A stretch of 64,000 nt of DNA from Pterobdella sp. o SKG-2022 (Eukaryota; Annelida; Clitellata; Hirudinida; Piscicolidae): assembly GCA_964035795.1 (NCBI GenBank), contig OZ038326.1, positions 1,832,916 through 1,896,915 of the forward strand. Direction: 5' to 3'. Position numbers and translations under genes: made by a program. Positions 37,461 through 49,325 of the stretch are shown in pieces. Position 1 is the stretch's first letter, and the number at the start of each line of letters is the position of its first letter. The notes under the pieces were generated by a model that was not told the origin of the DNA, did not search any database, and was given only the letters and a program-made list of their open reading frames with translations.

Positions 37461-40400
37461 TAGTAATAATAATAATATTAATAATAATAATAATAGTAAT
37501 AATAATAATAATAGTAATAATAATAATAATATTAATAATAATAGTAATAATAATAATAGTAATAATAATAATAGTAATAATAATAATAATAGTAATAATA
37601 ATAATAATAGTAATAATAATAATAATAGTAATAATAATAATAATAGTAATAATAATAATGAAATTAAAAGGAAAAGTCATAAAGAATTATTCAAAGGCAT
37701 ACCTTGTTGTTGCTCGTATTGAGAGCTATCATAATTCTGATTATAACTTTCATAATTTTGACCATAACTATTATCATAATTTGTAGCATTATAATTATTG
37801 TTGTAGTTGTTATTATCATAATTAGTGTTTTTATCATAGTTAGTTGTGTTATAGTTATTGTTGTTGTAGTTGTCACCGTAGTATTCTTGTTGGTTGTTGT
37901 TGTTTACGAATGGGTTGTTGTCAACATTTTGTTGTGAAAACTGTGAGTCGTGAGCTGTAGAAAAAATTTTTTACCATCATTTTTATTGATGCTGTAATAA
38001 ATGTTATTGAAATTAATCCTCAAGTTACTTCATTTCAGTTTTTATATATTCTTTGTTAAATAATGACGTTATAACTCCAAAAATTGTTTACTAAAGCATC
38101 ATCATTATCATCGTCCTCAAAACCATTATCATTATCATCATCATCACCGGAAACAGTGCTTCCAGGAACGCCATGAGGAGTCAAATAAGCGTCAGCAGTC
38201 ATGTCATTAGAGGGAGGAGGAGCTCCAAGAACCGGCGGAAGCTTGCTGATGAAGAAGTTGAGAGCAATGTATCCAATGGCAACGATTAGGCAGGTCACCC
38301 CGTAACCCCTGAAGACTGAGGCTGTCCCTGTTGTGAATGTGTGAGTGGTGGCTAGGAAGGGGAGGTTAGAAGGGATGGTTGTGAGCCATTGGTATAGAGG
38401 GCTTGTTTTTTGTTGAATGAGATTTTAATTCCAAGGGAGGTTGATAAAATTGAAAAAAAAGAGAATGTTAAAAGCTATTTGTAGTTGGTTGGTATGAGAA
38501 GTGCTTTATCAAAATGAGTTTGTTTATGAAGTGAGTTAAAATTTTCAATTATTCAGTTACCAGCATATAAAACTAAAAATATCTAGCTAAAAAAGATTTG
38601 ATAGATAAAAATAAAACACATCATCAAAACCCAAAAGACCTACCGTAACTGTTGATGAAAATGCCCCCGATGACAGTACCGCATCCTCTGCCAACAGCCA
38701 AGTGTAGGGACTGTAGAATCATCTGAGCAGTGGACCTGTTCTGTTCTGGAATTGTCTGCGTCATATACGACACTCCTGATGCCCACACTGCAGCGTGGGT
38801 CAGTCCTGTTGGTTTTAATGAGTCACAAGTGAGAAAGTAGAAGGCCAAAGTTGGAAGATATCATTAAGTTTTACTTTTGAATAAATAAATTAGCTTAATA
38901 TAAAAAAAAGCTAATGTAACATTTTTATTAACTGAAAACTTGAAAATGTCAGTTTGACTTACAAAAATATTTAGTTTGAATTTTTTTTAAACTTTTTTTT
39001 CGTACAAATACAAGTCAGACTTACCCTGGAAAAACTCTAGTGGTAGAACAAACCATGGTCTGGAAAGGTAGGAGATGAGAATGAAACGGACCACGTTTGC
39101 TCCTAGACCTATGTATACCACGTTTAAATGACCTGGTGAAAGAAATTATTCTTTTTACGATGTGTTGTCAAATATAATTGATGTTTTTGAAGAATTTTCA
39201 AAGTTAATTTGAAAATTGATTCAAACGTGATAAATTAAATGTATAAAATTTCACCTATTTTAGCGACGATTTTTTTGATGAAAAAGAACGCCGCCAGCTC
39301 AGAAAGGTGGTTGACGACAGATGCAATGCCGAAAAGGGTTGGTGTGCCTCCCAGGTCTTGAAGATGCCAGAACAAAAAAGCAAACACTAACCCCACACCA
39401 AAACCACTGAACCATAGGATGAAAAACATGGAGGAGTATTGAATGGGTGCAAACATTTTGAGCACCCCAATCAGTTGAGGTAGCCTACCCGCTCTCCCTC
39501 TCGGTACGAAAGTCACTGGGTTTGGTTTGATTGGTTCTGGTTGTTCTTGTTGGTTATTCAGGTTTTGTTCTGGTTGTGTATCTTGCGGTGCCGTCCCGTT
39601 TGTGTGGATTCCCACGCCAAACTTTGTTTGTACCGTGTCTACTACCTTTCAAAGGAATGGTTGTTTTTCGCGTTTTTAAAAAAATATTTTATTAAGACAA
39701 TAATTTAAATTTGACCAATAGAATGTTTTAACTTCCATTCAACCTTCTAAACCACAAAACATCAGCTCATACAACCCCCAAAACTACACTACCTTCTCTT
39801 TAATCTTTTGAAGTTGCACTACTTGTATGGGTGAATCTACTTCTCTGAATTTGAATCTCGTGGCCAGACCAAGCGCACACAGCATCAGAATCCCAAAGAC
39901 CGCATAACAAGTCATATAATTACGATCTACTACATGTTCCGTACCACATGGGTGATTGGAGAATATGTTAGAATAATCTAGAGCTATTCCTACAAAAAAC
40001 ATTGAAACAGCCCAGCCAAGAGATCCGTAGATTCTTTGTTTGCCATAGTCCTCTGTCTTTCCTCCTAAGTAGCCTAGTGTTGCTGTATCTGCTAAGTTGA
40101 TTGCTGGAGTGCTCAGAAACTCTCCTATGATTTGTAAAATCAGCAAGATGAGGAAGATGCTTGTGATGTCCTGTGATGTTGAAATTTCATTATTTGCAAT
40201 CATTCCACTTTTAGTATTGCTTAAAGAAAAATACTCATTTAAAAACTTAAAATATTTTTTCCAATAGATTCAATCAAAATGTGTAAAAAATTGTATAAGA
40301 CTAAAAATTTGAAAAGTAATCAAATTTCAACCAATAAAAATCACAAAAGCCAAGTACATTAAACAGACAGACTAACTCTTTCTCTATAGACAACTGCACT

Positions 40401-41624
40401 GAGTGGGGGTGACACCAAGCCTTTGACATCCTCACTTTCCAGATTAACAATGTGTTTATGGTTAAGAGGAAGAGGAGAAAGACCCGGAATATCAATGGCG
40501 GGGTAAGGAAATTGTTTGAACTGGTAGAAAGTCTGTTGAGTATGTTTTGTTGCGTCAAAAGGTTCATCATCGTCAATTTGATAATATTCGTATTCAATCT
40601 CTTCTTTTTCAGCTTTTTTTGTTTCTTCTATTTTTGGCGCGTCTGTTTCTTGTTTCACTTCTGGTTTTTCTTCTTCTTTCTTTTCTTCTTCTTCTTTTTC
40701 ATCTTCTTCTTTTTCTTCTTCTGGTGGTTCTGTCACTTTTTTTGACTTCTTCTTGGATTTTTTTTTCGACTTGGAGCGTTTGAACCGATGACCATCATGA
40801 ACTTTTTTATTGAAATATTCTACATTACCAGAGTTTCTGTGAATGTTTCTGTACAAAGTATGTGAATTATTGCTTTGTAATTGAGCATTAAATGGTCTTG
40901 TATTGTCGTCTATATGGATTTCATAGACTCCATAGAACCCACTAAGTGCTCTTTTTTGTCTAGGTCTTGCATCATTACTCACCATGTTCTCAAACCTCAA
41001 ACCATAGATGGTGTATGGTCTGGCGACGAAAATGTTAGTTCCGTTGTGGATGAGGCATGAGTTGGCAGTAGGTTGCACAAACGCCAAACACACTGTGAAC
41101 ACGAACCAACAAGCCAAAGACCCCAGCAACATAAGTTTCCACTTCTTCCATCTTTCCGCTAGGTTTCCCCAAAATGGACCAGCAAATAACTCCACAAATG
41201 GTCTCAAGCCAATCAAAAGCCCCGTTTGGCACGGAGACATTCCCAACTGCTTGAAGTATACACCAATTAGAGGGAACAATGACCCGAACGCTGCGTAGAA
41301 GAAGAAGTAGAATGCCTTGGCAAAGAGAAGATTCTTCTTTACGTTTGGAAATGCTAAATTGAAACTCTCGTTAAACTTATCAACAAACTTATTACTGTTG
41401 ATGGGTTGTTGAGGATCTACATATTGCTGGTCTGTATACTGTTGTTGTTGCGCTTGTTGTTGGTTAGGGTCGACGTATTGCTGCTGGTTCTGGTCTACGT
41501 ACTGTTGTTGTGCAATTTGTTGAGCAGGTTGTTGTGGGTTGTTTTGGTTGAATGTGTACTTGCTGAACTTGCTGTCCAAATCATCATTACCATACCCATA
41601 GTCGTCCATCGCCACTGGATCCAT
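37154..41624 (-). CDS. MFSD6-like major facilitator transporter, 934 aa, with Gln-rich N-terminus and Asn/Tyr/Gln-rich C-tail
   Basis: Exons in coding order: 41624-40369, 40219-39793, 39645-39255, 39132-39025, 38805-38644, 38327-38148, 37954-37703, 37182-37154. The phases fit throughout. The family is clear from KAFYFFFYAAFGSLFPLIGV, GMSPCQTGLLIGLRPFVELF, LADTATLGYLG, YGSLGWAVSMFF and a late helix with VGRGCGTVIGGIF. MFSD6 proteins are multi-pass membrane proteins of uncertain substrate. The N-terminus has repeats such as QQYVDQNQQQYVDPNQQQ. A long insert between helices holds a PRQKR site, then KRSKSKKKSKKKSKK and a Glu/Lys run. The last two exons encode a soluble tail rich in Asn, Tyr and Gln, ending DAYRQNQNW. 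The weak points are two donors: CT|GTCTGT at 40369 and G|GTGATG at 38148. The first could be read as starting at an upstream exon, because an acceptor-like AG lies 25 bases before the ATG with an open frame. The final two exons are supported by splice sites and phase only. Confidence 0.85.
37432..37659. repeat. AAT/AGT trinucleotide repeat in the last intron of the MFSD6-like gene
   Basis: About 230 bases of AAT with interspersed AGT and ATT units. The plus-strand poly-Asn/Ser frame and minus-strand poly-Ile frame through it are artefacts. It lies between the Asn/Tyr-rich exon (37954-37703) and the terminal exon (37182-37154). Confidence 0.9.
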
Positions 41625-41649
41625 GTGCTTTCCACTGTATGGGTACTTT

Positions 41650-44647
41650 CTGTTTTTTTTGTTTGTTAATGTTACATAAAATCATAATAACAAGTTATAC
41701 AGCGCCAAAGAAAGAAACTAAAGCACAATATAAAGCTGCTTTTTGGGCTTTTTTTGTTTAAATTAGTATAGCATTTTCTTGTTTATAGGCCACCGTTTAA
41801 GGCGTCTTCAATAAACCTCTCAGTCCTTATTTAAAAAATACCCTCCTAACCTTGTATAAGAACAAAATGAACAAAAAAAACTAGAAATCAAAACTTGATT
41901 TGTCTAAACATCGTCACTAGATACAACACCATACTTTTCTCATTCCAGACTCGAAGGTTTTAAAGGGAAGGCAGCTTCCAACAATCAATATGCCAGTAAG
42001 CTGTGTCTTGTATACTTGTGTATATTTGTCTGTGTGTATATGCCTATGTGGAAATGTATGTTTGTGTGTGAGTTGTTGAAAGTTTGTTTGTTTGTCTCTG
42101 TTAATGTCTGTATGTTGTGTGTAGCATTTTGATTTGTTGGTATAAGTTGTATGTTGTGTGTAGCATTTTGATTTGTTGGTATAAGTTGTATGTTGTGTGT
42201 AGCATTTTGATTTGTTGGTATAAGTTGTATGTTGTGTGTAGCATTTTGATTTGTTGGTATAAGTTTTATGTTGTGTGTAGCATTTTGATTTGTTGGTATA
42301 AGTTGTATGTAGCATTTTGATTTGTTGGTATAAGTTGTATGTTGTGAGAGTTTCACGTGTTTTTGTATTTTTAATGTTCCAATTTTTGTTTTGTTTTAAA
42401 TTACGAGCGAGTAATGAAAGCAATCACCAGAATTTTCAATGAATTTGGAAGCATTTATTATTCTTTGATTTATTATTCTTTGGTATGGTCATTTATTTAT
42501 TTTTTTATATCTATTTATTTTTTTTCAAGTTACTATTATTGAATACCTCATTATAATATTCTGAACAAAATGAAAATACTAAATCAAATGGTGCTCAAGT
42601 TCCAAGTGAACTAAGCTAAAAATAGAATGACTATTTTGACGGACGACCTTGGAAAAGTGGAGAAAAGTAAATTGAAATGAAGAGAAAAAACTATTGAGAA
42701 AAAAAATCATAAGAATAATATGAAAAAAAAATAATTTAATAAAAACTAATCTATGTGAAAATTTCAAAACAAATTGAAAAAATATACACGGAAAACAAAA
42801 TGTAAGTTGGTGATAATAAATAAAAATAACAATAATAATGACCATAAAAAATCAATTTGTTATTTGAAACAAAATTCCTTCACTTAAATGATGGTAATTA
42901 GTTGTGCATTGAAGTATACTCACTGTGATTTCCTGAGAAGAAAAATTAATATTAGCAGTATTTATCAGCTGATATTAAATAAACCGGAATGGAAAGTTAT
43001 ATTGAGGTTATTTTTATGATAATTTTGAATATTATATGAAGTTTTGAGTTGGCATCGAACTTGAAAAAATTTTTGTTGGTAAATTTTTCGTTATTAAAAA
43101 AATAAGAAACATAGCGGGTATTATTTGTTGTTATTAGTATAATTTTTTGTTTTTTTCCATCATAACTTGTTATAAAAAGTATTTATTGGTTATACCCACA
43201 ACTATAAACTTCAACTAGTGGTTATTTCCAAAAAAAAATCATGTCAATTATAGTTATAAATAAAAAAAATAAACGAATAAAAAAACGTAAATTTTTCCAA
43301 TAAAAATAATAAGATAGAATAAATAATAATAATAATAATAAATCATTATAATAGTATTATAAGTAGAAATATCCCTAGTATTAAGGGGAAATTAGCTTGC
43401 TAGGATTGTACGGTCTTCCAAAAATCGATTGTGAATGTGGGTGGAGCTGAGAATGCTCTTAAAAACAGACGATGAGATATTTATAAATTTTTCATCACCA
43501 TATCCATTCAAATAGTTGACAAGTTTAACAATACTTTTGTTAAATTTTTTTTTAAGTTTGCATCCATTTGAATAAATAAATGTATATATAAAGCATGTAT
43601 TCATTAATACCTTGTCATTAGATACAGATTCGTGAATTCGAATGTAAACTTTCTAAAACTCTAAGTAACTAAGTTTCCATACTTGAACACTTTGACTTTT
43701 AATGTGATAATTTGATGTGCTAAAAGTTAAAACTATTTAAAAGATTACTATCCCTATCTTGGAATTATTATGTTGAGTAATGCCTCTAGTGTTTCATGTA
43801 TACTGGTTTCTTTACTGCCCATGAGCACTGCCAGTACTGTCTCACCAAAACTATTTCTTTCAATTTATAAATATTCATTTCGGAGTGAATTTATAATGAA
43901 ATTTTTTTCTAAACACTTTTTTTGTTTGAAACTTCTTATTTTTCTTCGTCGGTGATGAAACAATATTATACAAAAAATATTCAAAACTTTTTTTTACTCG
44001 GTAAAAAGACGTTGAAAGATTTTTGTTTTCAAAATTTAGTTAATTTAATAAAAGACTCATGCTTTAGAAAATATTTTTTGTTGGCTAATTCATAATAAAA
44101 CACGAATGTTTCAAAATTAATTTATTTGCTTCAGATTAATAATAAACTGACTATTTGTTAATTATAGTTAATCTGCTAGTATACATGTTTGTATAATAGA
44201 ATTCAAAATATTATTCAGAATTAAATTATGGTTCTTTAAGATAGAGGTATGGTTGTATTTAAGCTTGGGAGTGTGAGCTTTGAAACACAATTAGTAATTT
44301 GATTAATATTTTCAAAATATATTCTCAAGTTGAAATTTATATTTATAAAGTTTGAAAAAAAGTTTTAAGCTGAAAGTTAACTATCAAAGAGTAAAACCTG
44401 TTTTTGAAATTTTAATTAATCAAAAAAACTTATTCAAAGTTTTTGTATTTCCACCGAATTTTCTTTTTAAACATTATAACTTTAATTTACAAATAACAAT
44501 TGTAACAAAAAACGAAAAATGTTAAAACCTGGTAAAATTATTATAAACAATAATACTTTTCAAGTGGTTCTAAATTAAATTCACATAACCAATCTTAACA
44601 TGAATGGAAAAAAAAAAGTAAGAGTAATAAAATAAACATTCACAGAC
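41650..44647. other. Intergenic region between divergent MFSD6-like and brat-like genes
   Basis: About 3 kb between two head-to-head start codons, presumably holding both promoters and possibly untranslated first exons. It contains the 39-bp minisatellite at 42123-42350 and a short AAT run near 43322. No coding exon recognised; the frames through the minisatellite are open because its unit is a multiple of three. Confidence 0.5.
42123..42350. repeat. 39-bp minisatellite, about six copies
   Basis: The unit begins AGCATTTTGATTTGTTGGTA and continues TAAGTTGTATGTTGTGTGT. Copies start at 42123, 42162, 42201, 42240, 42279 and 42311. They are nearly identical; the fourth has one base change and the fifth lacks TTGTGTG, making it 32 bp. 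Because 39 is divisible by three, both strands show repetitive open frames. It lies 0.5-0.7 kb upstream of the MFSD6-like start codon. Confidence 0.95.
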
Positions 44648-47600
44648 ATGGCAGAGTCGGAAGGCCAGACACAGGACCTATTGTCTGACCTCCAAAAGTC
44701 AATGAGCGAAGGAAACATTCAGGATGCCTTAGAAACAATACGACATCTTAACGACAACATATCAAGTACTACAACATCTTCAACAAGTATCAGTACCATT
44801 CTCAGAAGAGACCATAGTTATCTGTACACATACACATGTGAAGTTTGTCAAGGGTTTAATTGTGAGAGGTGTGAGGAAAATGGGATTTGTGATATACACG
44901 ACTGCTCCAAAATCAATGTTTTAGATGGGAAACTCAATGAAGAATTTGCTGAAAAAAAACCCAAGATCAAAAAGTTGCGTGCCAGTTTGGAAAACTCGCT
45001 ACAAGAGTTTGAGAGCCATAAAAGAGCACTTGAAAACAAATTTGATGAACTGCAAACAAAAATCAACAATTTCCATTTGAATTTTCTCAGAGTGAGTTTT
45101 TATTATTTTGATCCACACAAAATTCTGAGAACTTATTTTGAAAGCTAATAATAATAATAATTATAAAAAAATAATAATGATAAAAAAGTTTAAGATATAA
45201 TTAAAATGATCAGATATTAGAGGAGACAAAAAGGCGCACAGAGCAAAAATTGCAGTGGTATAGAGCAGCGACCCTTATAAACATGAAAGAAGGCAAGGTG
45301 ATGGCCCAAGAAAAAATCTGCAATTGTAAATCGGCTGAAGATATCATAACAGCACTCATACCTTTTTATTGCAACAGTTTTCTCATTCCTTTCAAAGTTC
45401 TTGTATCTCAACACACTGATATGTGCTTTAAGCAAACTTTTGATTTCGAAAGCTTGTTCCAATTTGCCATTCAGATGGATTTCAATGGAGACGAAAGTGA
45501 AGTAGAGAAAGCTGTAGAGAAAGTGTACGGTGTTTTAGAAGGACCAAACTTCAGCGAAACCATTAGAAATGTAGAGTATACTAATGAAAAAAACGTTGAT
45601 TCCATGTATTTTGAAGGCAGTTTCAACCAAGAAGAAGTTTCCGAGTATGCTTTTTTGTTGCTTTTCAACATCATCATTGGCTGGTATAAGTATTTGTGTT
45701 CCTATATAACAGTGAATATAATAATGAAGAAGTTACTATAAAATGACGTTTGTCAATTGATTAATATTTCTTCATTTTCACAAAGCACTGCTAGGTTGGA
45801 TAGCTGACTGACTAATATAATGATTCACGCCTGAAAATTTAGTGATTGATTCATTATATGAACTTCCAATGTACAAAACCTAACAATACCAATCAACGCA
45901 GGGCTATAAGATGGGAAGGCGTCACAAACGTTAAGAGAATAAAAATGGAGTACCACTGCAAGTTTGGAGAGTTTGGCTCTGGTTTCGGCCAGTTTACTGA
46001 GCCTAGCGGGGTAGCTTTAGGGAGAAATGGAAATATCCTCATTGCCGATGCCAATAACCACAGAATTCAGGTCAGTTACTGATGATCTTTTATGAAAAAA
46101 AAAATTCGTAAACAAACCAATGAGACAAAATACAAGCAAAAATGACAATAAAGTGAAATAACAGCTAGGTTGTTAAGCAAGATTGACCAAACAATGGTTC
46201 TACAATGAATAAAAACTGCAACATTCAACAAACACAGGTGTTTGATTCAACGGGCAACTTCTTGAAGGTGATTGGACAGAAACAAACCAACAATGATTTT
46301 GATGCGAAGTCGTTAAATGAAAGAGATCTGGTCTACCCTAATCGACTGGCTGTCAATATGACCACAGGAGACATCTACGTCACTGAAAGAAGTCCAACTC
46401 ATCAGGTTGCGTTTGTGTTGATTTAAGTATTTTTTTGCTTATTTTTTTTTGTTCATGAGTTTTTTTTTTCTTGAGCATCGACGTTAAACTTCATCAAAAT
46501 TAGCACCTGCACTTAAAAGCTACTTTTCTGTTATAACCTAGATAAGAGTAAACTCCAGTAGCAGGTATCGACAAACTGATATTCTCGTATCGTTGTCATT
46601 TATTTTATTTGCATGCCTTTTTCATTTTAATTTTTAAAATATTTTTTATAGTTTTTTATTTATATTTTTTGTTTATGATCCTGTTTTCACTGTTTTGCGT
46701 GCTTGTTATTAGCATGCAGTTTTTTCCTCTTCTATAACATCTTCAATTCTATATATTCAATTGAAAACATTTTTGGGAGTTTATTTTATTCCACGAAGCT
46801 TTTTTTAAGATGAACTTACATTATCAAGTGGAGGTACAAATACACAATTTTGTTAATGTGGCGTCTGCGATTTTTTCACAAATGAAATTTGGTTTAAACT
46901 TTGAATTGATGTAGTTTTTGATTCATTTATCTATAAAAAAAATCACTTTTGTGATCTAGTATCGATAAAAAAATTGTTTACATGCTATTGCTATCTGTAG
47001 TTCTTATCGCTGTTTTTTCAAATTATTTTTCCAATAAATTGAATTTTAAAAATTTATAATGATATATTTTCTAAATTTTTTTATCTTTGTTGATTGCACA
47101 GTTTCTATTACTAAACTATCATTATTTTCACAATATTTATATTGATACTGTTTTTTCCTTTTATTTATTTTTTTAATTGTTTATTTTTTGATTATTTCAA
47201 TATAAATTTATTATTTCGTTATTTATTTCTATTCCATCGCTTAACCTTTATGATCATTATGACCATTAAAACCAATTACAAGAATTATCAATATCACTCC
47301 AGGTGATACGATTGCTATTATTACTATTAGTAATGATTATCAATACTAATACCCAGATAATAGTGTACAATGAAGAAGGGACATTCATAAGGAATTTTGG
47401 ATCGAAGGTTCTGCAGCATCCCAGAGGAATCAGCGTAGATAAGATGGGCAGGATCGTGGTGGTGGAGTGTAAGGTGAGTTGATAATATTGTTCACCCTTA
47501 TCACATGCTGATAAGCTACTAAGGATTTATGAAGAAGTGGAATTTTTTGAATTTTAGTCTAAATAAAAGAAATCGTAAAAAATTTTCTTATTTTATTAAG

Positions 47601-48582
47601 TTAGTTTAGAATATTATTACAATATTAACAATTTTAAGATTAGTTATTCACAAAATCACTGCAAAAATATTACTCCAAAGATGTATCGTATTCCCTAGTA
47701 GTATATTTTGAACAAACGTAAGACTAACTAGCTAAAAACATACCAAATCAATGTGGCCCCATTGATATTTTCCTACCATTTTACCGTATATTCATAGTAG
47801 TATATTATGTTCACCATTGTAATGCCATCACATTAATTATATTTACATCACAACATTAAGGTAAAACTAACACACAAACTGAAGACTTTCAACATCATTA
47901 CAAATCCATTCAGGTGATGCGTGTGGTGATCTTTAATTCTTCAGGCTCCTTGTTGAACCGCTTCTTAATCCTAAAAAAAGTCAACTTTCCCAACAGTGTT
48001 GTGGTGAACGATAAAGAAGAGATCTTCATCACCGATAACAGAAGACACGGTGTGGTGGTGTACGATTACCATGGGGTATTTTTGAGGAATATCGGAGGTA
48101 TTGGGCTGACTAACTATCCCATCGGTGTGGGCATTAATTCTCTAGGACAGTTGATTGTTACTGATAACCATAACAACTTCAATGTCACTATCTTCTCTCA
48201 GGTATTTTTGTGTTTGTTTTTTTTTGCTTGTTAGTTTCTTTGTTTATATTTTTCCTTATTATTTTTATTTTTTTTGTTTATTATTTTTTTTATTATCATG
48301 TATTTTTTTTGTTATTTTGTCTTTAAATGTATTGTCTTGGGTTATTCAATATATTCATATGACTATTTCTTTCAAATATTTCAGGATTACTTAACAAATG
48401 AACCTTATGAATATTAATTAGCTTCTAACCAATCAAAGGACGGCCAATTTATAAGAGCAACAGAAAGCAGAGTGAAGCACGCCCAGTGCTTTGATATGGC
48501 TTTAATGGGGGAATCTTCAATAGTGTTGTCCAGTAAAGACTTCAAGATATTCATCTATGACTATTCAAATAACACAATTTAA
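44648..48582 (+). CDS. brat: Brat/TRIM-NHL family protein, 599 aa, seven exons
   Basis: Brat-type NHL proteins bind mRNA through a six-bladed beta-propeller and repress translation in the cytoplasm. Exons: 44648-45091, 45214-45683, 45902-46070, 46238-46405, 47357-47473, 47914-48201, 48439-48582; all are GT-AG and in phase. Residues about 60-95 hold a reduced B-box-like cysteine/histidine cluster (CEVCQGFNCERCEENGICDI), followed by a coiled coil (LENSLQEFESHKRALENKF). Residues 305-599 form the NHL domain, closest to Drosophila Brat: FGQFTEPSGVALGRNGNILI, ADANNHRIQVFD, YPNRLAVN, TERSPTHQ, LQHPRGISVD, VVVECKVMRVVIFN, VNDKEEIFITDNRRH, TNYPIGVGIN, TDNHNNFNVTIFSQDGQFI and RVKHAQCFDMALM. There is no RING domain. 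The exon 6 to 7 join skips a nearer AG at 48384 whose frame stops after ten codons; the chosen join restores the family's sequence. An acceptor-like CACAG sits 2 bases before the ATG, so an untranslated exon or a trans-spliced leader is possible. Confidence 0.92.
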
Positions 48583-49325
48583 TTATGAATATATAATTAG
48601 TAGGAGGAGTTTACTTATTTGCTAACTATGATGAAATAACAGCTCATTTGTTAATTATATTGTTACTTTGTTATATAAGTTATGTTATAGTAGGTAAGGT
48701 ATTAATTGTAGTTAAATAGTAAATTAAGTTTGATTTGTTGTTTTATAGTTGTTTGTGTATTTTACACCATACTTTTAAAAATGTTGCTATACTTATCTGT
48801 AATTTAAAAAATTGTTTGAAAATATCTAAAATAACATATATCTCTCAGACTAGGTTCCTTTTTTTATATGTTATGTATTAATATTTTTATTAGCATTTAT
48901 TTCTTTCTAACTCAAACTGCCCCGTTTTGCATCTACATGGAAGAAGAACAATGCCAAGTTATTTGCATATATTCGCATAAAATAATTTTATAAAAATATT
49001 ATTGTTAATATTCGCAAAAATTTTTTAATTTTTATATTAATTATTTCAAATTCAAAAGATTGTAGGTTAATTGTCGTAATATTTGTTATTATGTATGAGT
49101 TTCAGGGATAAATATTTGTTTCACTTTTACCACTTTGAATAAATTTCAAATTTAATTTTACTACTTGAAACATAAATACCCAATCTTATTAGCAATAAGT
49201 TATTTATAAAATTTCACTTTAATTTTTTTTCGGGTCTGTTAAGTAACTTTTAATTTTTACCGTAAACGTAAACAAATATTTCAGCGGTTAATAATATTTG
49301 AAATCACAGACGACGTTGTGGGGAA
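48583..49325. other. Spacer between the brat-like gene and enkurin
   Basis: 743 bp of AT-rich sequence holding the 3' UTR of the brat-like gene and the upstream region of enkurin. An acceptor-like ATCACAG lies about 17 bases before the enkurin ATG. No other element recognised. Confidence 0.5.

Noticed and set aside
37381..37722. 113-codon poly-Asn/Ser ORF on the plus strand and poly-Ile ORF on the minus strand
   Set aside because: Both are simply the AAT/AGT microsatellite read in frame; it lies in the last intron of the MFSD6-like gene.
41917..42423. Repetitive ORFs (units CYTQHTTYTNKSK) of 168, 123 and 67 codons
   Set aside because: They come from the 39-bp minisatellite, whose unit is a multiple of three; no splice or start support.
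45790..45815. Possible second SINE piece sharing GTTGGATAGCTGA with 13426
   Set aside because: Thirteen shared bases without A-box or B-box context are too little to call.
48384..48418. Alternative last exon of the brat-like gene (peptide DYLTNEPYEY then stop)
   Set aside because: The acceptor is good and in phase, but using it would delete the final NHL strand; the acceptor at 48438 restores the Brat-like ending. It could still be a minor isoform.
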